In this document: positions 46,533-55,905 of the stretch, in pieces
How positions within the stretch are numbered: the first letter of the stretch is position 1
Layout of the letters: every line of letters begins with the position of its first letter
Source of the DNA: Oribacterium sinus
Lineage (GTDB): Bacteria > Bacillota > Clostridia > Lachnospirales > Lachnospiraceae
DNA length: 64,000 nt
Reading direction: 5' to 3'
Assembly (NCBI RefSeq): GCF_014202695.1
Contig: NZ_JACHHH010000005.1
Coordinates: 93,790-157,789 of the forward strand
Position numbers and translations under genes: made by a program
Notes under the pieces: generated by a model
The model's database searches: none
What the model was told of the DNA's origin: nothing
Seen by the model: only the letters and a program-made list of their open reading frames with translations

Positions 46533-46575
46533 AGATTCCTAAGGCTACCGCTATAATCCTTTTCAGGAGGTGGAT

Positions 46576-46992
46576 ATGCCTTATCTCAAACATCATTTTC
46601 TTTATCTTTTTCTACTCTATGCAGCCATCAAAGATTTACAAGAACGGAAAATCCCCAAAGTCTATTTTATACTTTTTCCCTCATTCTTTTTCTTCCTTCT
46701 TGCTTTCCCCTTTGAAGCCGCAGATCTGAAAAAATCCCTTATTACCCTTATCTACTGGATTCTAAGTCTTTTCGTAAGCTATCCCCTCTTTTATTTCACC
46801 GCCGCCGGAGGAGCAGACTGGAAACTATGCTCCCTTCTTATCCCCCTTTTACCCTTGGAAGAAAGTCTTCCCCTTCTCCTCCTGGCATCCCTTTTCTCTT
46901 TCCTTTTATTTTTCATTTGTCGCACAGAAGACATTCCCTATGCTTTTTCTCTCTTTCTCGGCTACACCCCGATTATGCTGATGAAAGGATAA
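46576..46992 (+). CDS. tadV: Prepilin peptidase TadV/CpaA (A24 family), first copy
   Basis: 138 residues from ATG at 46576, 5 bases after AGGAGG. Membrane protein of about five helices. The two aspartates of the A24 aspartic proteases can be placed in AIKDLQERKIP and in GGADWKL, which replaces the usual GxGD by GGAD. It should cleave and perhaps methylate Flp-type prepilins at the membrane. It is the first gene of the only plus-strand operon. Confidence 0.85.
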   Translation: MPYLKHHFLYLFLLYAAIKDLQERKIPKVYFILFPSFFFFLLAFPFEAADLKKSLITLIYWILSLFVSYPLFYFTAAGGADWKLCSLLIPLLPLEESLPLLLLASLFSFLLFFICRTEDIPYAFSLFLGYTPIMLMKG

Positions 46993-47023
46993 ATTCTTAA
47001 TTCCCACAGAAAGGATATTCGTC

Positions 47024-48037
47024 ATGGAAAAAATTCTTGCCATCTACGATGAAGATGCCCTGTATTGCAAGCGCCTTAGCCTTTACCTTCGGCAAAACAC
47101 CAAGCTCCCCTTCCAAATCTATCCGATTCTTAACAAAGAAAGCCTGGAAAGCTTCTCCAAGAAAAAGGAAGTGGATCTTCTGCTTCTCTCCGAAAAAAAT
47201 GCGAAAAACCTCCATTTTTCTCCCAAGTCCCACAAAACCCTTTATCTTTCCGAAGAAAATCTGCTTACAAAGCAACGGAAGGAGAATTGTATCTATAAAT
47301 ACCAGTCCGGAGACCAAATTATGCGGGAAATTCTGGTGCAGTACGGAGAGTTGGAGCTTTTAGCGGAAGGAGGCCAGCATCGTGCGGATGTATTTCTGGT
47401 TTACAGCCCCCTGGGTCGTTTGGGAAAAACCACATTTTCCAAAGCCTTGGCTAAGGAACTGGGGAAGAATAGAAAGACGCTCTATCTCAGTCTGGAAGAG
47501 TCCGCTTTTTCTCCAAAGGATCAGGAAAAGGAGAAGGAATGTTTAACGGAAGCCCTGTATCACTTTAAGGAAAATCATCTGACTCCGATGATTTTGCGAG
47601 CCCTTTCCTATGCCAAAGATAACTATGTCACCATCCATCCGGTTCGAAGTCCGGAGGATATCAGCAGTGTCTCTCAAAGAGACCTTTCTCTTTTCTTGGA
47701 AAAAATTGCGGAAGAAGCGGGGGCTGATGCTTTGGTTGTAGATACCGACAGCAGTATGAGTCGTTATCTGGAATGTTTCACTTTAGCCAGAAAAGTCTTT
47801 CTTCCGGTTTTGGAAGACCGAAAAAGCAAGACTAAGCTTTCCGTTCTTCAACAATACTTGGAGAAAAATGCAGGAGAAGGCGTAGCGGAAAAATTCATTC
47901 AATGCAATCTCCCCACTCTGACAGAAGAAAGCGCCTCCTTCCCCGCCTTGGAACAATACTGCCGGGAGCTTTTATTACGACAGGTCTATGAAGAGGAGCA
48001 GGTAGAAGCGGAGCAATACCGAAAAATGGCTTTATAA
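47024..48037 (+). CDS. tadZ: TadZ/CpaE-like pilus localisation ATPase
   Basis: 337 residues. The first 110 resemble a degenerate receiver-like domain. A ParA/MinD-type P-loop appears as SPLGRLGKTT near residues 127-136, followed by VVDTDSSMSRYLE (Walker B region). TadZ/CpaE proteins place the pilus machine at cell poles or membrane sites. It sits between the peptidase and the TadA motor, as in other Gram-positive Tad loci. Confidence 0.82.
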   Translation: MEKILAIYDEDALYCKRLSLYLRQNTKLPFQIYPILNKESLESFSKKKEVDLLLLSEKNAKNLHFSPKSHKTLYLSEENLLTKQRKENCIYKYQSGDQIMREILVQYGELELLAEGGQHRADVFLVYSPLGRLGKTTFSKALAKELGKNRKTLYLSLEESAFSPKDQEKEKECLTEALYHFKENHLTPMILRALSYAKDNYVTIHPVRSPEDISSVSQRDLSLFLEKIAEEAGADALVVDTDSSMSRYLECFTLARKVFLPVLEDRKSKTKLSVLQQYLEKNAGEGVAEKFIQCNLPTLTEESASFPALEQYCRELLLRQVYEEEQVEAEQYRKMAL

Positions 48038-48044
48038 GCATTTG

Positions 48045-48140
48045 GAAGATAGCGATAGAGATAGAAATAGAAACAAAAATAGAAATGAGAATAGATACAA
48101 GAAGCGATACAAGAATCGATATGCGAATCGAAATATGAAT
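48045..48140. repeat. Degenerate 6/12-bp repeats upstream of tadA
   Basis: A run of units like AGATAGCGATAG, AGATAGAAATAG, AAACAAAAATAG and GATACAAGAAGC fills nearly all of the 119-bp spacer between tadZ and the tadA start. A/G-rich in the transcribed sense, like the other gene-proximal arrays. Confidence 0.8.
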
Positions 48141-48156
48141 CGGAAAGGAGCTTAAA

Positions 48157-49326
48157 GTGCTGGCCCTGGATCAGGTAAAACAAGAAATCAAAAAAGAGCT
48201 TTTGCTGGATTTGGAAGAAAAACAAGTCAGTGACAGCCATTTGTATCAGGAAATCGACTCCGCCCTTTTAAGCCGAAAGGATCTGGCTTTGCGGGAAAAA
48301 CTCTACTTAAGAAGCGCGGTTTTTGACAGCTTTCGAAGGCTGGATCTACTTTCCGAACTATTGGATGACGGTACGGTCAGTGAAATCATGATAAACGGTC
48401 CAAAAGAGATCTTTGTGGAAAGAAAGGGGCGAATGGAGCGCTGGCAGGGCTCCTTTCAAAGTGAAGAACAGCTTGCGGATTTGATTCAACAGATTGTTTC
48501 CCGAATCAATCGTGCGGTAAATACCAAAAGTCCCATTGTAGATGCCCGCTTAGAAGATGGCTCCCGTGTTCATGTGGTGCTTCCCCCCATTGCACTAAAG
48601 GGACCTACGGTCACAATACGAAAATTTCCGGAGCCTATCACCATGAAAAAGTTAATTCAACTGGAAAGTCTCACGGAGGAAGCAAGTCATTTTCTGCAGT
48701 CTCTGGTTCGTTCCTCTTATAACATTTTCATTTCCGGCGGTACCAACAGTGGAAAGACCACTTTCTTAAACGCACTTTCTCAGTACATCCCTAAGGAGGA
48801 GCGAATTATTACCATCGAAGATAGCGCGGAGCTACAGATTCAATCCGTGGAAAACCTGGTTTCTTTAGAAACCAGAAACGCCAATGCGGAGGGAGAAGGC
48901 GCCGTCAGTATCTCCGATTTAATTAAAGCCTCCCTCAGAATGAGCCCGAACCGTATTATTGTTGGAGAGGTTAGAGGAAAGGAATGTCTGGATATGTTAA
49001 ACGCCATGAACACCGGTCACGACGGCAGCATTTCCACCGGTCACGCCAATTCCTCTACGGATATGTTAAAGCGAATGGAAACCATGGTGTTGCAGGGTGC
49101 GGATCTTCCTCTCCCATCCATTAGAAACATGATTGCCTCCGCCATTGAAATTATGGTTCATCTTGGGAGAACCAAGGATCACAAACGGCGGGTTTTGGAA
49201 ATATCAGAAGTAATGGGGATTGAAAATGGAGAAGTTAAACTCAAAAAATTATATCAATACAATGGCAAAATTCTTGAAAAGCTGTCGGATCTCCATAACG
49301 AAGACAAACTCCGTAGTCGATTATAG
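48157..49326 (+). CDS. tadA: Tad pilus assembly ATPase TadA/CpaF
   Basis: 389 residues from GTG at 48157 with AAAGGAG 6 bases upstream. A secretion ATPase of the PulE/VirB11 superfamily: N-terminal helical domain (SEIMINGPKEIFVERKG), Walker A SGGTNSGKTT near 193-202, the Asp box RIITIEDSAELQIQ, and Walker B IIVGEVRGKE with GHDGSISTGHANS. It drives extension and retraction of the Flp pilus from the cytoplasm. Confidence 0.95.
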   Translation: MLALDQVKQEIKKELLLDLEEKQVSDSHLYQEIDSALLSRKDLALREKLYLRSAVFDSFRRLDLLSELLDDGTVSEIMINGPKEIFVERKGRMERWQGSFQSEEQLADLIQQIVSRINRAVNTKSPIVDARLEDGSRVHVVLPPIALKGPTVTIRKFPEPITMKKLIQLESLTEEASHFLQSLVRSSYNIFISGGTNSGKTTFLNALSQYIPKEERIITIEDSAELQIQSVENLVSLETRNANAEGEGAVSISDLIKASLRMSPNRIIVGEVRGKECLDMLNAMNTGHDGSISTGHANSSTDMLKRMETMVLQGADLPLPSIRNMIASAIEIMVHLGRTKDHKRRVLEISEVMGIENGEVKLKKLYQYNGKILEKLSDLHNEDKLRSRL

Positions 49327-50053
49327 AGAGTACATCATTTATCTTCCGGAATACCTCTTCCTATGGGTCAAGTTCCTATTGCTCCTTCTCCTTTTCTCCT
49401 ATGCCTTTTATCAGCATATTCTCTTCTTTTTGCTTCTGCTTCCCTTCAGTTTTTTCTATCCTTTTCTCCAAAGAAATAAATTAAGAAAAAAGCGACAGGA
49501 GGTATTGGTTTCCCAATTTAAAGAAATGCTTTCCATCCTCAGTGCCTATCTGAGTGCCGGATATTCTTTGGAAAATGCCCTATTCGCCTGCATCCCGGAT
49601 CTGGAAAATCTTTTGGGGAAGAAGTGCTATATGGTAGAGGAGCTGAAGCAAATCAAACGCTCCCTTTCCATGAATTGCCCTTTGGAAGAAGCTCTTTCCC
49701 AATTTGCTCTTCGTTCCGGTGTTGATGATATCCATAATTTCTCGGAAATCTTCCTGGTGGCAAAGCGCTCCGGAGGAGATCTGATTCAGATTATTCAGCA
49801 AAGCAGTACGATTATTCGAGATAAACTGACCATTACCGAAGAAATTATCACCCTCAATGCTTCCAGACGATTCGAGCAAAAGATAATGAACGGTGTACCC
49901 TTCTTTATGATTTTTTATCTAAATGCCAGCTCTCCCGAATTTTTCCGGATTCTTTATTCCAGTATTATGGGAAGAGTGGTAATGAGCTTCTGTCTCTGTA
50001 TATACCTTCTGGCCATTTACCTCTCCCAAAAGATTATTGCCATCCCCGTATAA
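49226..50053 (+). CDS. tadB: Tad platform membrane protein TadB
   Basis: Type II secretion F domain protein of about 275 residues. The recognisable part begins near VVDYREYIIYLPEYL and contains two N-terminal helices, the F domain (FKEMLSILSAYLSAGYSLENAL, LEEALSQFALRSGVDDIHNF) and C-terminal helices. The reading frame begins about 100 bp inside tadA. ATG at 49226 follows GGGG, but a later start is possible, since no other good ribosome site is seen. It forms the inner platform with the TadC-like protein. Confidence 0.85.
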   Translation: MEKLNSKNYINTMAKFLKSCRISITKTNSVVDYREYIIYLPEYLFLWVKFLLLLLLFSYAFYQHILFFLLLLPFSFFYPFLQRNKLRKKRQEVLVSQFKEMLSILSAYLSAGYSLENALFACIPDLENLLGKKCYMVEELKQIKRSLSMNCPLEEALSQFALRSGVDDIHNFSEIFLVAKRSGGDLIQIIQQSSTIIRDKLTITEEIITLNASRRFEQKIMNGVPFFMIFYLNASSPEFFRILYSSIMGRVVMSFCLCIYLLAIYLSQKIIAIPV

Positions 50054-50096
50054 GGCTTATCAGATGGAATCTATTGTCACCAAAAAAGGACTATCT

Positions 50097-51518
50097 ATGA
50101 ACCCCTACACTATAAAGCAAGAACTCAAAAAAATATGGTTTCGTATTCCGGGCTCTAAAACAGAACTACTGAAAAAGCAAATCCTTATTCTGATTGTCTC
50201 CCTTCTTCTTGCTGCACTCCTCTTCATGCAGGGAACAGAGCAGCAATTCCTCCTCCCCGGAAATCAAATCCAAAGAGAGCCTATAGGAGGAGTAGAGAAA
50301 AAAATCCCCCTCAATGTTACGGGAATTTCAGGAAAGAAAAAGGAAGAAATTTATGTCACGGTATCTCCAAGGCTCTATAGCAAGGAAGAAGCGGATAAAG
50401 CTTTTGCGAAGCTGCAAGGCAAAATGGAAAGCTTAATTCTAAGCGAGGAAGACAGCTTTGACGGCATCTCCGGAAATATACAGCTCAAAAAAATCTTTAA
50501 TCCGGAAAACATCAAAGCTACCTGGAGTTTTCGTCCGGAAAGCTTATGGACCAATCAGAAGGAAACTCCCCTTCAAGATAGCGATAAAAGCTACACAAAG
50601 TATAGAGATATTTTAGAAGACTCAGGACAAATCCATCATGAATATCTGGAAAAAGACCAGATTCTTACAGGAACATTGGAAGTAGTTCTCAGCGCCAATA
50701 TTCATCCTGAAGAGGAAGTGGAAGGGGATGAAATCAGCAGTTTCTTTAACGAAAATAATGAAATCACCTACAACTCACCCACCTACTCCTATGCCCTTCG
50801 TATTTTGCCCTTAAAGCTAAGTGAAACCGAAGCCCTGGAAATGGCCCTTCAAAATACATTACAGTACAGCAATGAACATACCCGTTCCACGGATAAACTG
50901 CTTTTGCCCAAAGAAATTATGGGGCATCATATTCATTTTTCCGAAAAAAAGAATTTTCGCTATCTATTGATTCCGCTTCTAGGTCTTTTTGCCTGCTTTC
51001 TTCTCCCTCTGCAAGCTTTAGAGCAACAGAAAACCCGTCAAAAAACCAGACTGTCCTCCCTTACCCTGGATTATGCAGAATTGGTTTCCAAGTTAGTAGT
51101 TTATCTTGGAGCAGGCCTGGCCATACGGAACAGCTTTTCGGAAATAGCCAAGCACTACAACTATCTGGTGAAAAATTGTCATCAGGAATCCCACCCCTTA
51201 TATGAGGAGTTAAATACCCTCTTAAACCAGCTGGCAAGCAATGTGGGGGAGGGAGAGGCCTATTTGAATTTTTCGAAAAGAATTGCTTTAAAGCCCTATG
51301 GCAAGCTCATCAGTCTCATAGAACAAAACAGGAAAAATGGCAGCAAGGATCTTTCCCGTCAGCTCCATATGGAAATGGAAGAAGCTTTTTCCGTACGAAA
51401 ACATATGGCAAAGCGTCTGGGAGAAGAAGCCGGAACCAAGCTTCTGCTTCCTTTAATATTACAACTCTTTGTCATTATGCTGATGATTCTGTATCCGGCC
51501 ATGCAATCCCTACACTAA
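50097..51518 (+). CDS. tadC: TadC-like platform protein with extracytoplasmic domain
   Basis: 473 residues from ATG at 50097, which has AAAGGA 6 bases upstream; a frame extension to 50037 lacks such a site. A helix near 22-42 is followed by some 230 residues predicted outside the membrane, then a second helix near 285-305 and a type II secretion F domain (ELVSKLVVYLGAGLAIRNSF) with C-terminal helices. Classical TadC has about 300 residues and no large outer domain, so this is an enlarged form. It should pair with TadB. Confidence 0.82.
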   Translation: MNPYTIKQELKKIWFRIPGSKTELLKKQILILIVSLLLAALLFMQGTEQQFLLPGNQIQREPIGGVEKKIPLNVTGISGKKKEEIYVTVSPRLYSKEEADKAFAKLQGKMESLILSEEDSFDGISGNIQLKKIFNPENIKATWSFRPESLWTNQKETPLQDSDKSYTKYRDILEDSGQIHHEYLEKDQILTGTLEVVLSANIHPEEEVEGDEISSFFNENNEITYNSPTYSYALRILPLKLSETEALEMALQNTLQYSNEHTRSTDKLLLPKEIMGHHIHFSEKKNFRYLLIPLLGLFACFLLPLQALEQQKTRQKTRLSSLTLDYAELVSKLVVYLGAGLAIRNSFSEIAKHYNYLVKNCHQESHPLYEELNTLLNQLASNVGEGEAYLNFSKRIALKPYGKLISLIEQNRKNGSKDLSRQLHMEMEEAFSVRKHMAKRLGEEAGTKLLLPLILQLFVIMLMILYPAMQSLH

Positions 51519-51608
51519 AAAGACGAAGAGAGTTCTTGGAAAACAGCAAGCATTCTCTTTGCCCATACATTCACTCGGCAATCATGCCGCACACAAAAGG
51601 AGGTTACG

Positions 51609-51848
51609 ATGTACAAATACGCATTAGAAGATGCCCATTATGCAATGGACGCCTGGCTTTTTTCCAGAATAGAACAATGCAGGAAAAAACGAAGGGATTT
51701 GCTGAATGGTGATGAGGCCATCGGCACCATTGAGTTGGTTCTCATTATGGTGGTCTTAATCGGTTTAGTTATTATCTTCAAGGCAAAAATTGTTAAAGTG
51801 CTGGAAGAGATTATGAAAAAAATCGAAGATCAAAGTAAGGGTATTTAA
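51609..51848 (+). CDS. flp: Flp1-like pilin
   Basis: 79 residues. A 34-residue leader is followed by GDEAIGTIELVLIMVVLIG, the Flp1-like hydrophobic pilin segment with the glutamate needed for assembly, then a short amphipathic tail. The leader is long for a Flp prepilin, whose cleavage site is normally after a Gly close to the Glu. This is the likely major pilus subunit. AGGAGG lies just upstream. Confidence 0.88.
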   Translation: MYKYALEDAHYAMDAWLFSRIEQCRKKRRDLLNGDEAIGTIELVLIMVVLIGLVIIFKAKIVKVLEEIMKKIEDQSKGI

Positions 51849-51890
51849 AGTGCTTTCTTGATACTTCCCCTTTTTGGAAAGGAAGAGTTT

Positions 51891-53921
51891 ATGGCGAAAA
51901 AACAATTCTCCGCATCGATTACGGTATTTCTTTCCCTAATCTTTGTTCTGGTAGCTGCACTGGTGCTTACCATTGCGGAATCCGCCAGAACAATCTCCCA
52001 AAAGCTCTATATGCAAACCGCCTTAAACAGTGCCATGGAGTCCCTTTTTTCAGAATTTCATAGGCCGCTTTGGGAAAACTACCGTATATATGCCCTGGAA
52101 TATCGAGATGATAAGCTGCTGCAAGAAGAACTGGAGGGCTTCACCTCCCTTTATACAGAAGCCAAGGATCTCTTTCCATGCAAGGTGGAGAAGGAAGACT
52201 TTCTCTTTCCCAATCGGGGAATCCTTTGCGAAGACCATTATTTTGAAGAAGAAGTGCTGGAATACATGCCGGCACTTCTGGCAAAGGATGCCATAGAATT
52301 TTTAGGAGAGAAGAAAGAAGACACGGAAGCCCTTGCTACTCTGAAGGATTTTCAAAAGAAAGAAAAAGAATCCAAAAGCATAGAAGAATTACAAAAAAAA
52401 TATTCCCTAAGCCATCGAGATATTGAAGCCTTGGAAGGACTGATTGAGACCATCGATATGGAGTGCAAAGCTTGTGCAACACAGCATAAGAACGGCGCAA
52501 AAGCACTTTCTGCCCACAATCCGGGAGCTTTTTATTCTTCCTGTGCCGGCTTTACTGCCGGACTGGAAAGAATTCAGCAAACTGTGCCAAGGTACCAATC
52601 CACTGCCGATTCCCTTCGGGAAAAAGTAGCCCAGTTGCGGCAACACTTTGAAGAAGAAAAGCCAAATTTGGAAGAAGACGGCATTGCCGCTATAGAGGCT
52701 GAATTAAGCAGCTACGACCAATATTTGGATGCGGAGGGCAGCATAAGGCAAAACATTGAAGCTCTTCCGCCAAAGTGTGACAGCTTAAAAGCACAGGCAG
52801 AAACGGTGAAGCAAGAAGTAAAAGATTTTGAGGAATGGTTGGAGGAAGAACGAGAAGCAAGAAGGGAAAATGAAGACGAGGAGGACGATGATGAAGAAGA
52901 CTTATCCCAAGAAATTCAAGACTTTTATCATTCCGCAGAAGCAGAATGGAACAGCTTTTCCCTTCCGGCCTACAACGGACAGGTCACAAAAATCAACAAG
53001 CAAAATAGAAAAGCCTTGGAAAACCTTAGAAATCTGGGTAAGAAAAAGCTCTTGGAATATCTCCTTCCCGAGGGAGTACCCTGTCCAAGTGATGATGAAA
53101 AATACGCCGTACCTCCCGGATTTTCTACAAACTCCAAGGCCAATCCCTTACAGGTGGGGCTTTTGGGAGAATACTCTTTACGGTACTTCCATTCCTATCA
53201 TAAAAAGGATGACGATAAATCCATTCCATATAGCGGAGCAAACGGCATGGAGGTGGAATATCTTATCCACCAGAAAAAGAGCGACTATGCAAACCTTTCG
53301 GCACAGGTCCTGTCTCTTCTAGCTTTCCGAGAAGCTATGAACTTTATCTATATAATGAAAAGTCCGGAGATGCGGGAAGAAGCCAAAGCCTTTGTTACAG
53401 CCTTTCTCGCCGTTACTTTAAACCCCATTGTGATAGAGGTCTTTACCCTCTTCGTCATCGGTATTTGGGCCTTTGCCCAATCCCTAATCGATGTCAGACA
53501 GCTTTTGGATGATAAACGGGTTCCGCTTATGCATAGTGAAGAAAGCTGGCGGCTCTCACTATCTCACCTGCTTACTTTCAACATAAATGAAGAAGGTGGC
53601 GACGAAAATCAGGGAAAGCACGGACTATCCTATCAAGATTATTGCAGAGCCTTTCTCTTTGCCTCCGGCTGTTTGTCCCAAAGCAAAGTCAATGACAGAA
53701 TGCTGTATTGCATGGAGAAGAATATCCAAAGCACCGTATCAGAAAAGGAAAGCCAATTTCAATTAGAGCATTGCCTATATTTTCTTTCCACAGACGCCGG
53801 AATTAAGTCTAAGCACAGCCTCTACCATAAAGGATTTTTGGAAAGTCTGGGGCTTCGCCCGGAAGAGCACTACCAATTCACCCTTCATTCCGACTATAAA
53901 TACAAAAATCTCAGCCACTAA
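51891..53921 (+). CDS. Large TadG/TadE-like pilus-associated protein (DUF5702-like)
   Basis: 676 residues from ATG at 51891 (GGAAGAG just upstream; an upstream TTG is less likely). An N-terminal helix (ITVFLSLIFVLVAALVLTIAE) resembles minor pilin-like TadE/G starts. A coiled-coil, Glu/Lys-rich region at about 150-330 includes an acidic stretch of Glu/Asp repeats near 325-345, and a helix pair lies near 500-545. Similar proteins occur in Lachnospiraceae Tad loci; they may form a tip or outer scaffold. Function not established. Confidence 0.7.
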   Translation: MAKKQFSASITVFLSLIFVLVAALVLTIAESARTISQKLYMQTALNSAMESLFSEFHRPLWENYRIYALEYRDDKLLQEELEGFTSLYTEAKDLFPCKVEKEDFLFPNRGILCEDHYFEEEVLEYMPALLAKDAIEFLGEKKEDTEALATLKDFQKKEKESKSIEELQKKYSLSHRDIEALEGLIETIDMECKACATQHKNGAKALSAHNPGAFYSSCAGFTAGLERIQQTVPRYQSTADSLREKVAQLRQHFEEEKPNLEEDGIAAIEAELSSYDQYLDAEGSIRQNIEALPPKCDSLKAQAETVKQEVKDFEEWLEEEREARRENEDEEDDDEEDLSQEIQDFYHSAEAEWNSFSLPAYNGQVTKINKQNRKALENLRNLGKKKLLEYLLPEGVPCPSDDEKYAVPPGFSTNSKANPLQVGLLGEYSLRYFHSYHKKDDDKSIPYSGANGMEVEYLIHQKKSDYANLSAQVLSLLAFREAMNFIYIMKSPEMREEAKAFVTAFLAVTLNPIVIEVFTLFVIGIWAFAQSLIDVRQLLDDKRVPLMHSEESWRLSLSHLLTFNINEEGGDENQGKHGLSYQDYCRAFLFASGCLSQSKVNDRMLYCMEKNIQSTVSEKESQFQLEHCLYFLSTDAGIKSKHSLYHKGFLESLGLRPEEHYQFTLHSDYKYKNLSH

Positions 53922-54027
53922 GATTCCAATACCGAATATCATGAAAGCGGCAATGGTTCTAAACAAGCTATGGTTCCAAAAGAGCTATGGAGCCGTTTTC
54001 CTATAAAAAATAGCAAGAGGAGTATTT

Positions 54028-54921
54028 ATGAGAGGCCAAAGCAATTTTCTTTCCTTTCGAAAACCAAGACTGTGTAGAAAAAAAGTGGACAAAGCGGAGG
54101 CTTTATTCTCCTCTTACTTTCAAAAGAATCTGCTTGCCTCCCTGACGATAGAAGCAGCCTTTTCCTTAAGCCTTTTTCTTTTTGCCATCATCATTCTGAT
54201 GACTCCCCTTTTTATCTTGAACCGGGAAATCCGCATCAGCCGAGAAATGGAGAAGAACGCCAGAATCCTTTGTATGGCCAAATATCTGGAACACTATGGA
54301 TTGAAAAAAACAGATATCGCGGATATCGAGCACATCGATCAGATTCTGGAAATTTCGGAAACCGCACTGGAAGACATCCTTCTCCCGAATACTATTCCCA
54401 CGGAGGGAATGGAAAACATTCAAAGCTTTCGCTCTCATATTACCGAAGAAGATATTTATCTGAACTTACAGTACGACGAACCCATACCCTTCGGACTTCT
54501 ACAAAAGAAGAACATGAGACAGGAAATCGTTGCCCATAGAAGAGCCTGGGTTGGTGCCAAGGGTGCCCGTTGGGAAAAAGAAGAAAATGCAGAAGAAGAG
54601 AATGAGGAGGAAATGGTTTACGTGATAGACGGGCCTTCCAAGGTCTATCATCTGTCTTCGGATTGCACTTACATTTCCAATGACTTTCTAAGCTGCAGCG
54701 CCAGAAAAATCGACGGTACAAATGCAAAATACGGTGGAAAATTCTGTCCCTGCAAAGCCTGCCACCCGGATCCAAACAGTCCTGTAGTGTACTACACCGA
54801 AGCCGGAAGGCGATATCACAGCAGCACCGACTGCCCGGCCATGCGTTCCAGTGTCCATAAGATTCCGCTCAAGCAGGCTTTAGAGGAGGGCAGACATCCC
54901 TGTCCCAGATGCGGTAAATAA
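54028..54921 (+). CDS. tadE: TadE-like minor pilin with duplicated cysteine/histidine domain
   Basis: 297 residues. The N-terminal SLTIEAAFSLSLFLFAIIIL near residues 38-57 is a TadE-like pilin segment. The C-terminal 95 residues contain two copies of a YHxSxDC...G..CxxC module (VYHLSSDCTY...CPCKAC and RYHSSTDCPA...CPRCGK), each with one Cys-His set followed by a CxxC, which suggests metal binding or disulfides outside the cell. This module is found at the ends of various secreted Firmicute proteins. Its fusion to a minor pilin suggests a metal-stabilised tip. Confidence 0.8.
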   Translation: MRGQSNFLSFRKPRLCRKKVDKAEALFSSYFQKNLLASLTIEAAFSLSLFLFAIIILMTPLFILNREIRISREMEKNARILCMAKYLEHYGLKKTDIADIEHIDQILEISETALEDILLPNTIPTEGMENIQSFRSHITEEDIYLNLQYDEPIPFGLLQKKNMRQEIVAHRRAWVGAKGARWEKEENAEEENEEEMVYVIDGPSKVYHLSSDCTYISNDFLSCSARKIDGTNAKYGGKFCPCKACHPDPNSPVVYYTEAGRRYHSSTDCPAMRSSVHKIPLKQALEEGRHPCPRCGK

Positions 54922-54967
54922 GACTTAAATAAATCGAAAAACTTGTACAGAAACAGGAGGAAAGAGT

Positions 54968-55462
54968 ATGGCGGAACCACAGTATTTTACTATCAGCAAA
55001 GGAATTCTTTTTCTCCTGTTCTTTGCTTTCACCCTCTTTTTTGACTGTCGAAAGCGAAGAATACCCTCTATGATTTTTTTGCTATTTGGGGGAATCCTGC
55101 TCATCCATAGCATTTTCTTTAGGAAGATTTATTATGCTTTCTTTTCTTCCTTATCCATGGAGGAATTCCCCTTGCTCCTTCTCCCTACTCTTTTCGCTTT
55201 TTTTCTTCTTCTCCTTTCCAAGTGGAGTAGAGAAGCCATAGGCTACGGGGATAGTTTATTTATTCTGCTTTCCTCTTTTTATTGTAATGCTTATCATTTC
55301 TTCTTTTTGATTATTACCGCCTTCTCTTGTTCCACCATAGTATCCATGTTTTTGTTTTGTTCCTGCAAGCTGAAAAAGAAAAATCCTAAAAACTGCCGTT
55401 TTCCCTTCCTTCCCTGTTTTCTCCCCGGAGTACTGTATTTGCTTGGTATTTCCTTTTTCTAA
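54968..55462 (+). CDS. Prepilin peptidase, second copy (A24 family)
   Basis: 164 residues, five or more membrane helices. Active-site aspartates lie in FDCRKRRIPS and in GYGDSL (the classic GxGD motif). It is the better match to A24 consensus of the two peptidases in this operon. Possible division of labour: one enzyme for the major Flp pilin, the other for the TadE-like proteins. AGGAGG lies 7 bases before the ATG. Confidence 0.8.
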   Translation: MAEPQYFTISKGILFLLFFAFTLFFDCRKRRIPSMIFLLFGGILLIHSIFFRKIYYAFFSSLSMEEFPLLLLPTLFAFFLLLLSKWSREAIGYGDSLFILLSSFYCNAYHFFFLIITAFSCSTIVSMFLFCSCKLKKKNPKNCRFPFLPCFLPGVLYLLGISFF

Positions 55463-55529
55463 ACAAAAGGGAAAAGAATAATCTGTGCTTTGAAATAATT
55501 GATTTTACATACACTAGAAAGGAATCCCT

Positions 55530-55841
55530 ATGCATACCATTGAAACCACTGTTCTCTTAGGTATTTGTTTTTTATGCCTGGTAATCCTTTTACAAGAAAA
55601 TATACAACTGCATGAACGTATACGGGAGAAAGCACAAGCAGCCTATCACGAAGAAGTAGAAAGCCATAGTCTGGAAAAACCCAAGGACTATTTTAAGGTA
55701 GAGCTCTATACTCGCTTCTTTTCCGTTGCTGAGGATTTACTCATACGAAAAAAAGACGAAAGCTCTCAAGCAGAAGGAAAGTCAGACGCGAAGGATGCCG
55801 ATAACAATCCGGAAAAGACAGAAAATCAAGAACTCCCATAG
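55530..55841 (+). CDS. Small pilin-like membrane protein
   Basis: 103 residues. An N-terminal helix (TIETTVLLGICFLCLVIL) with a glutamate at residue 5 resembles the start of mature pilins or TadE/F proteins. The remainder is a charged stretch ending in an acidic tail. Place in the operon suggests a minor pilus component; no family is recognised. Confidence 0.6.
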   Translation: MHTIETTVLLGICFLCLVILLQENIQLHERIREKAQAAYHEEVESHSLEKPKDYFKVELYTRFFSVAEDLLIRKKDESSQAEGKSDAKDADNNPEKTENQELP

Positions 55842-55905
55842 CCTTTAATTCACAAGTGCTCCTAAATAGATTCCCATAAAAGCGCAGATAGAGAAAGGAA
55901 CTTCC

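Larger units (their letters stand above)
46193..46575. other. Divergent intergenic region before the Tad operon
   Basis: 383 bases without a gene. They hold degenerate tandem repeats next to the acetyltransferase, a large inverted repeat, and a TATAAT (46552-46557) just before the first Tad gene. No convincing -35 is seen 17 bp from that box, so the promoter may need an activator. Confidence 0.6.
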
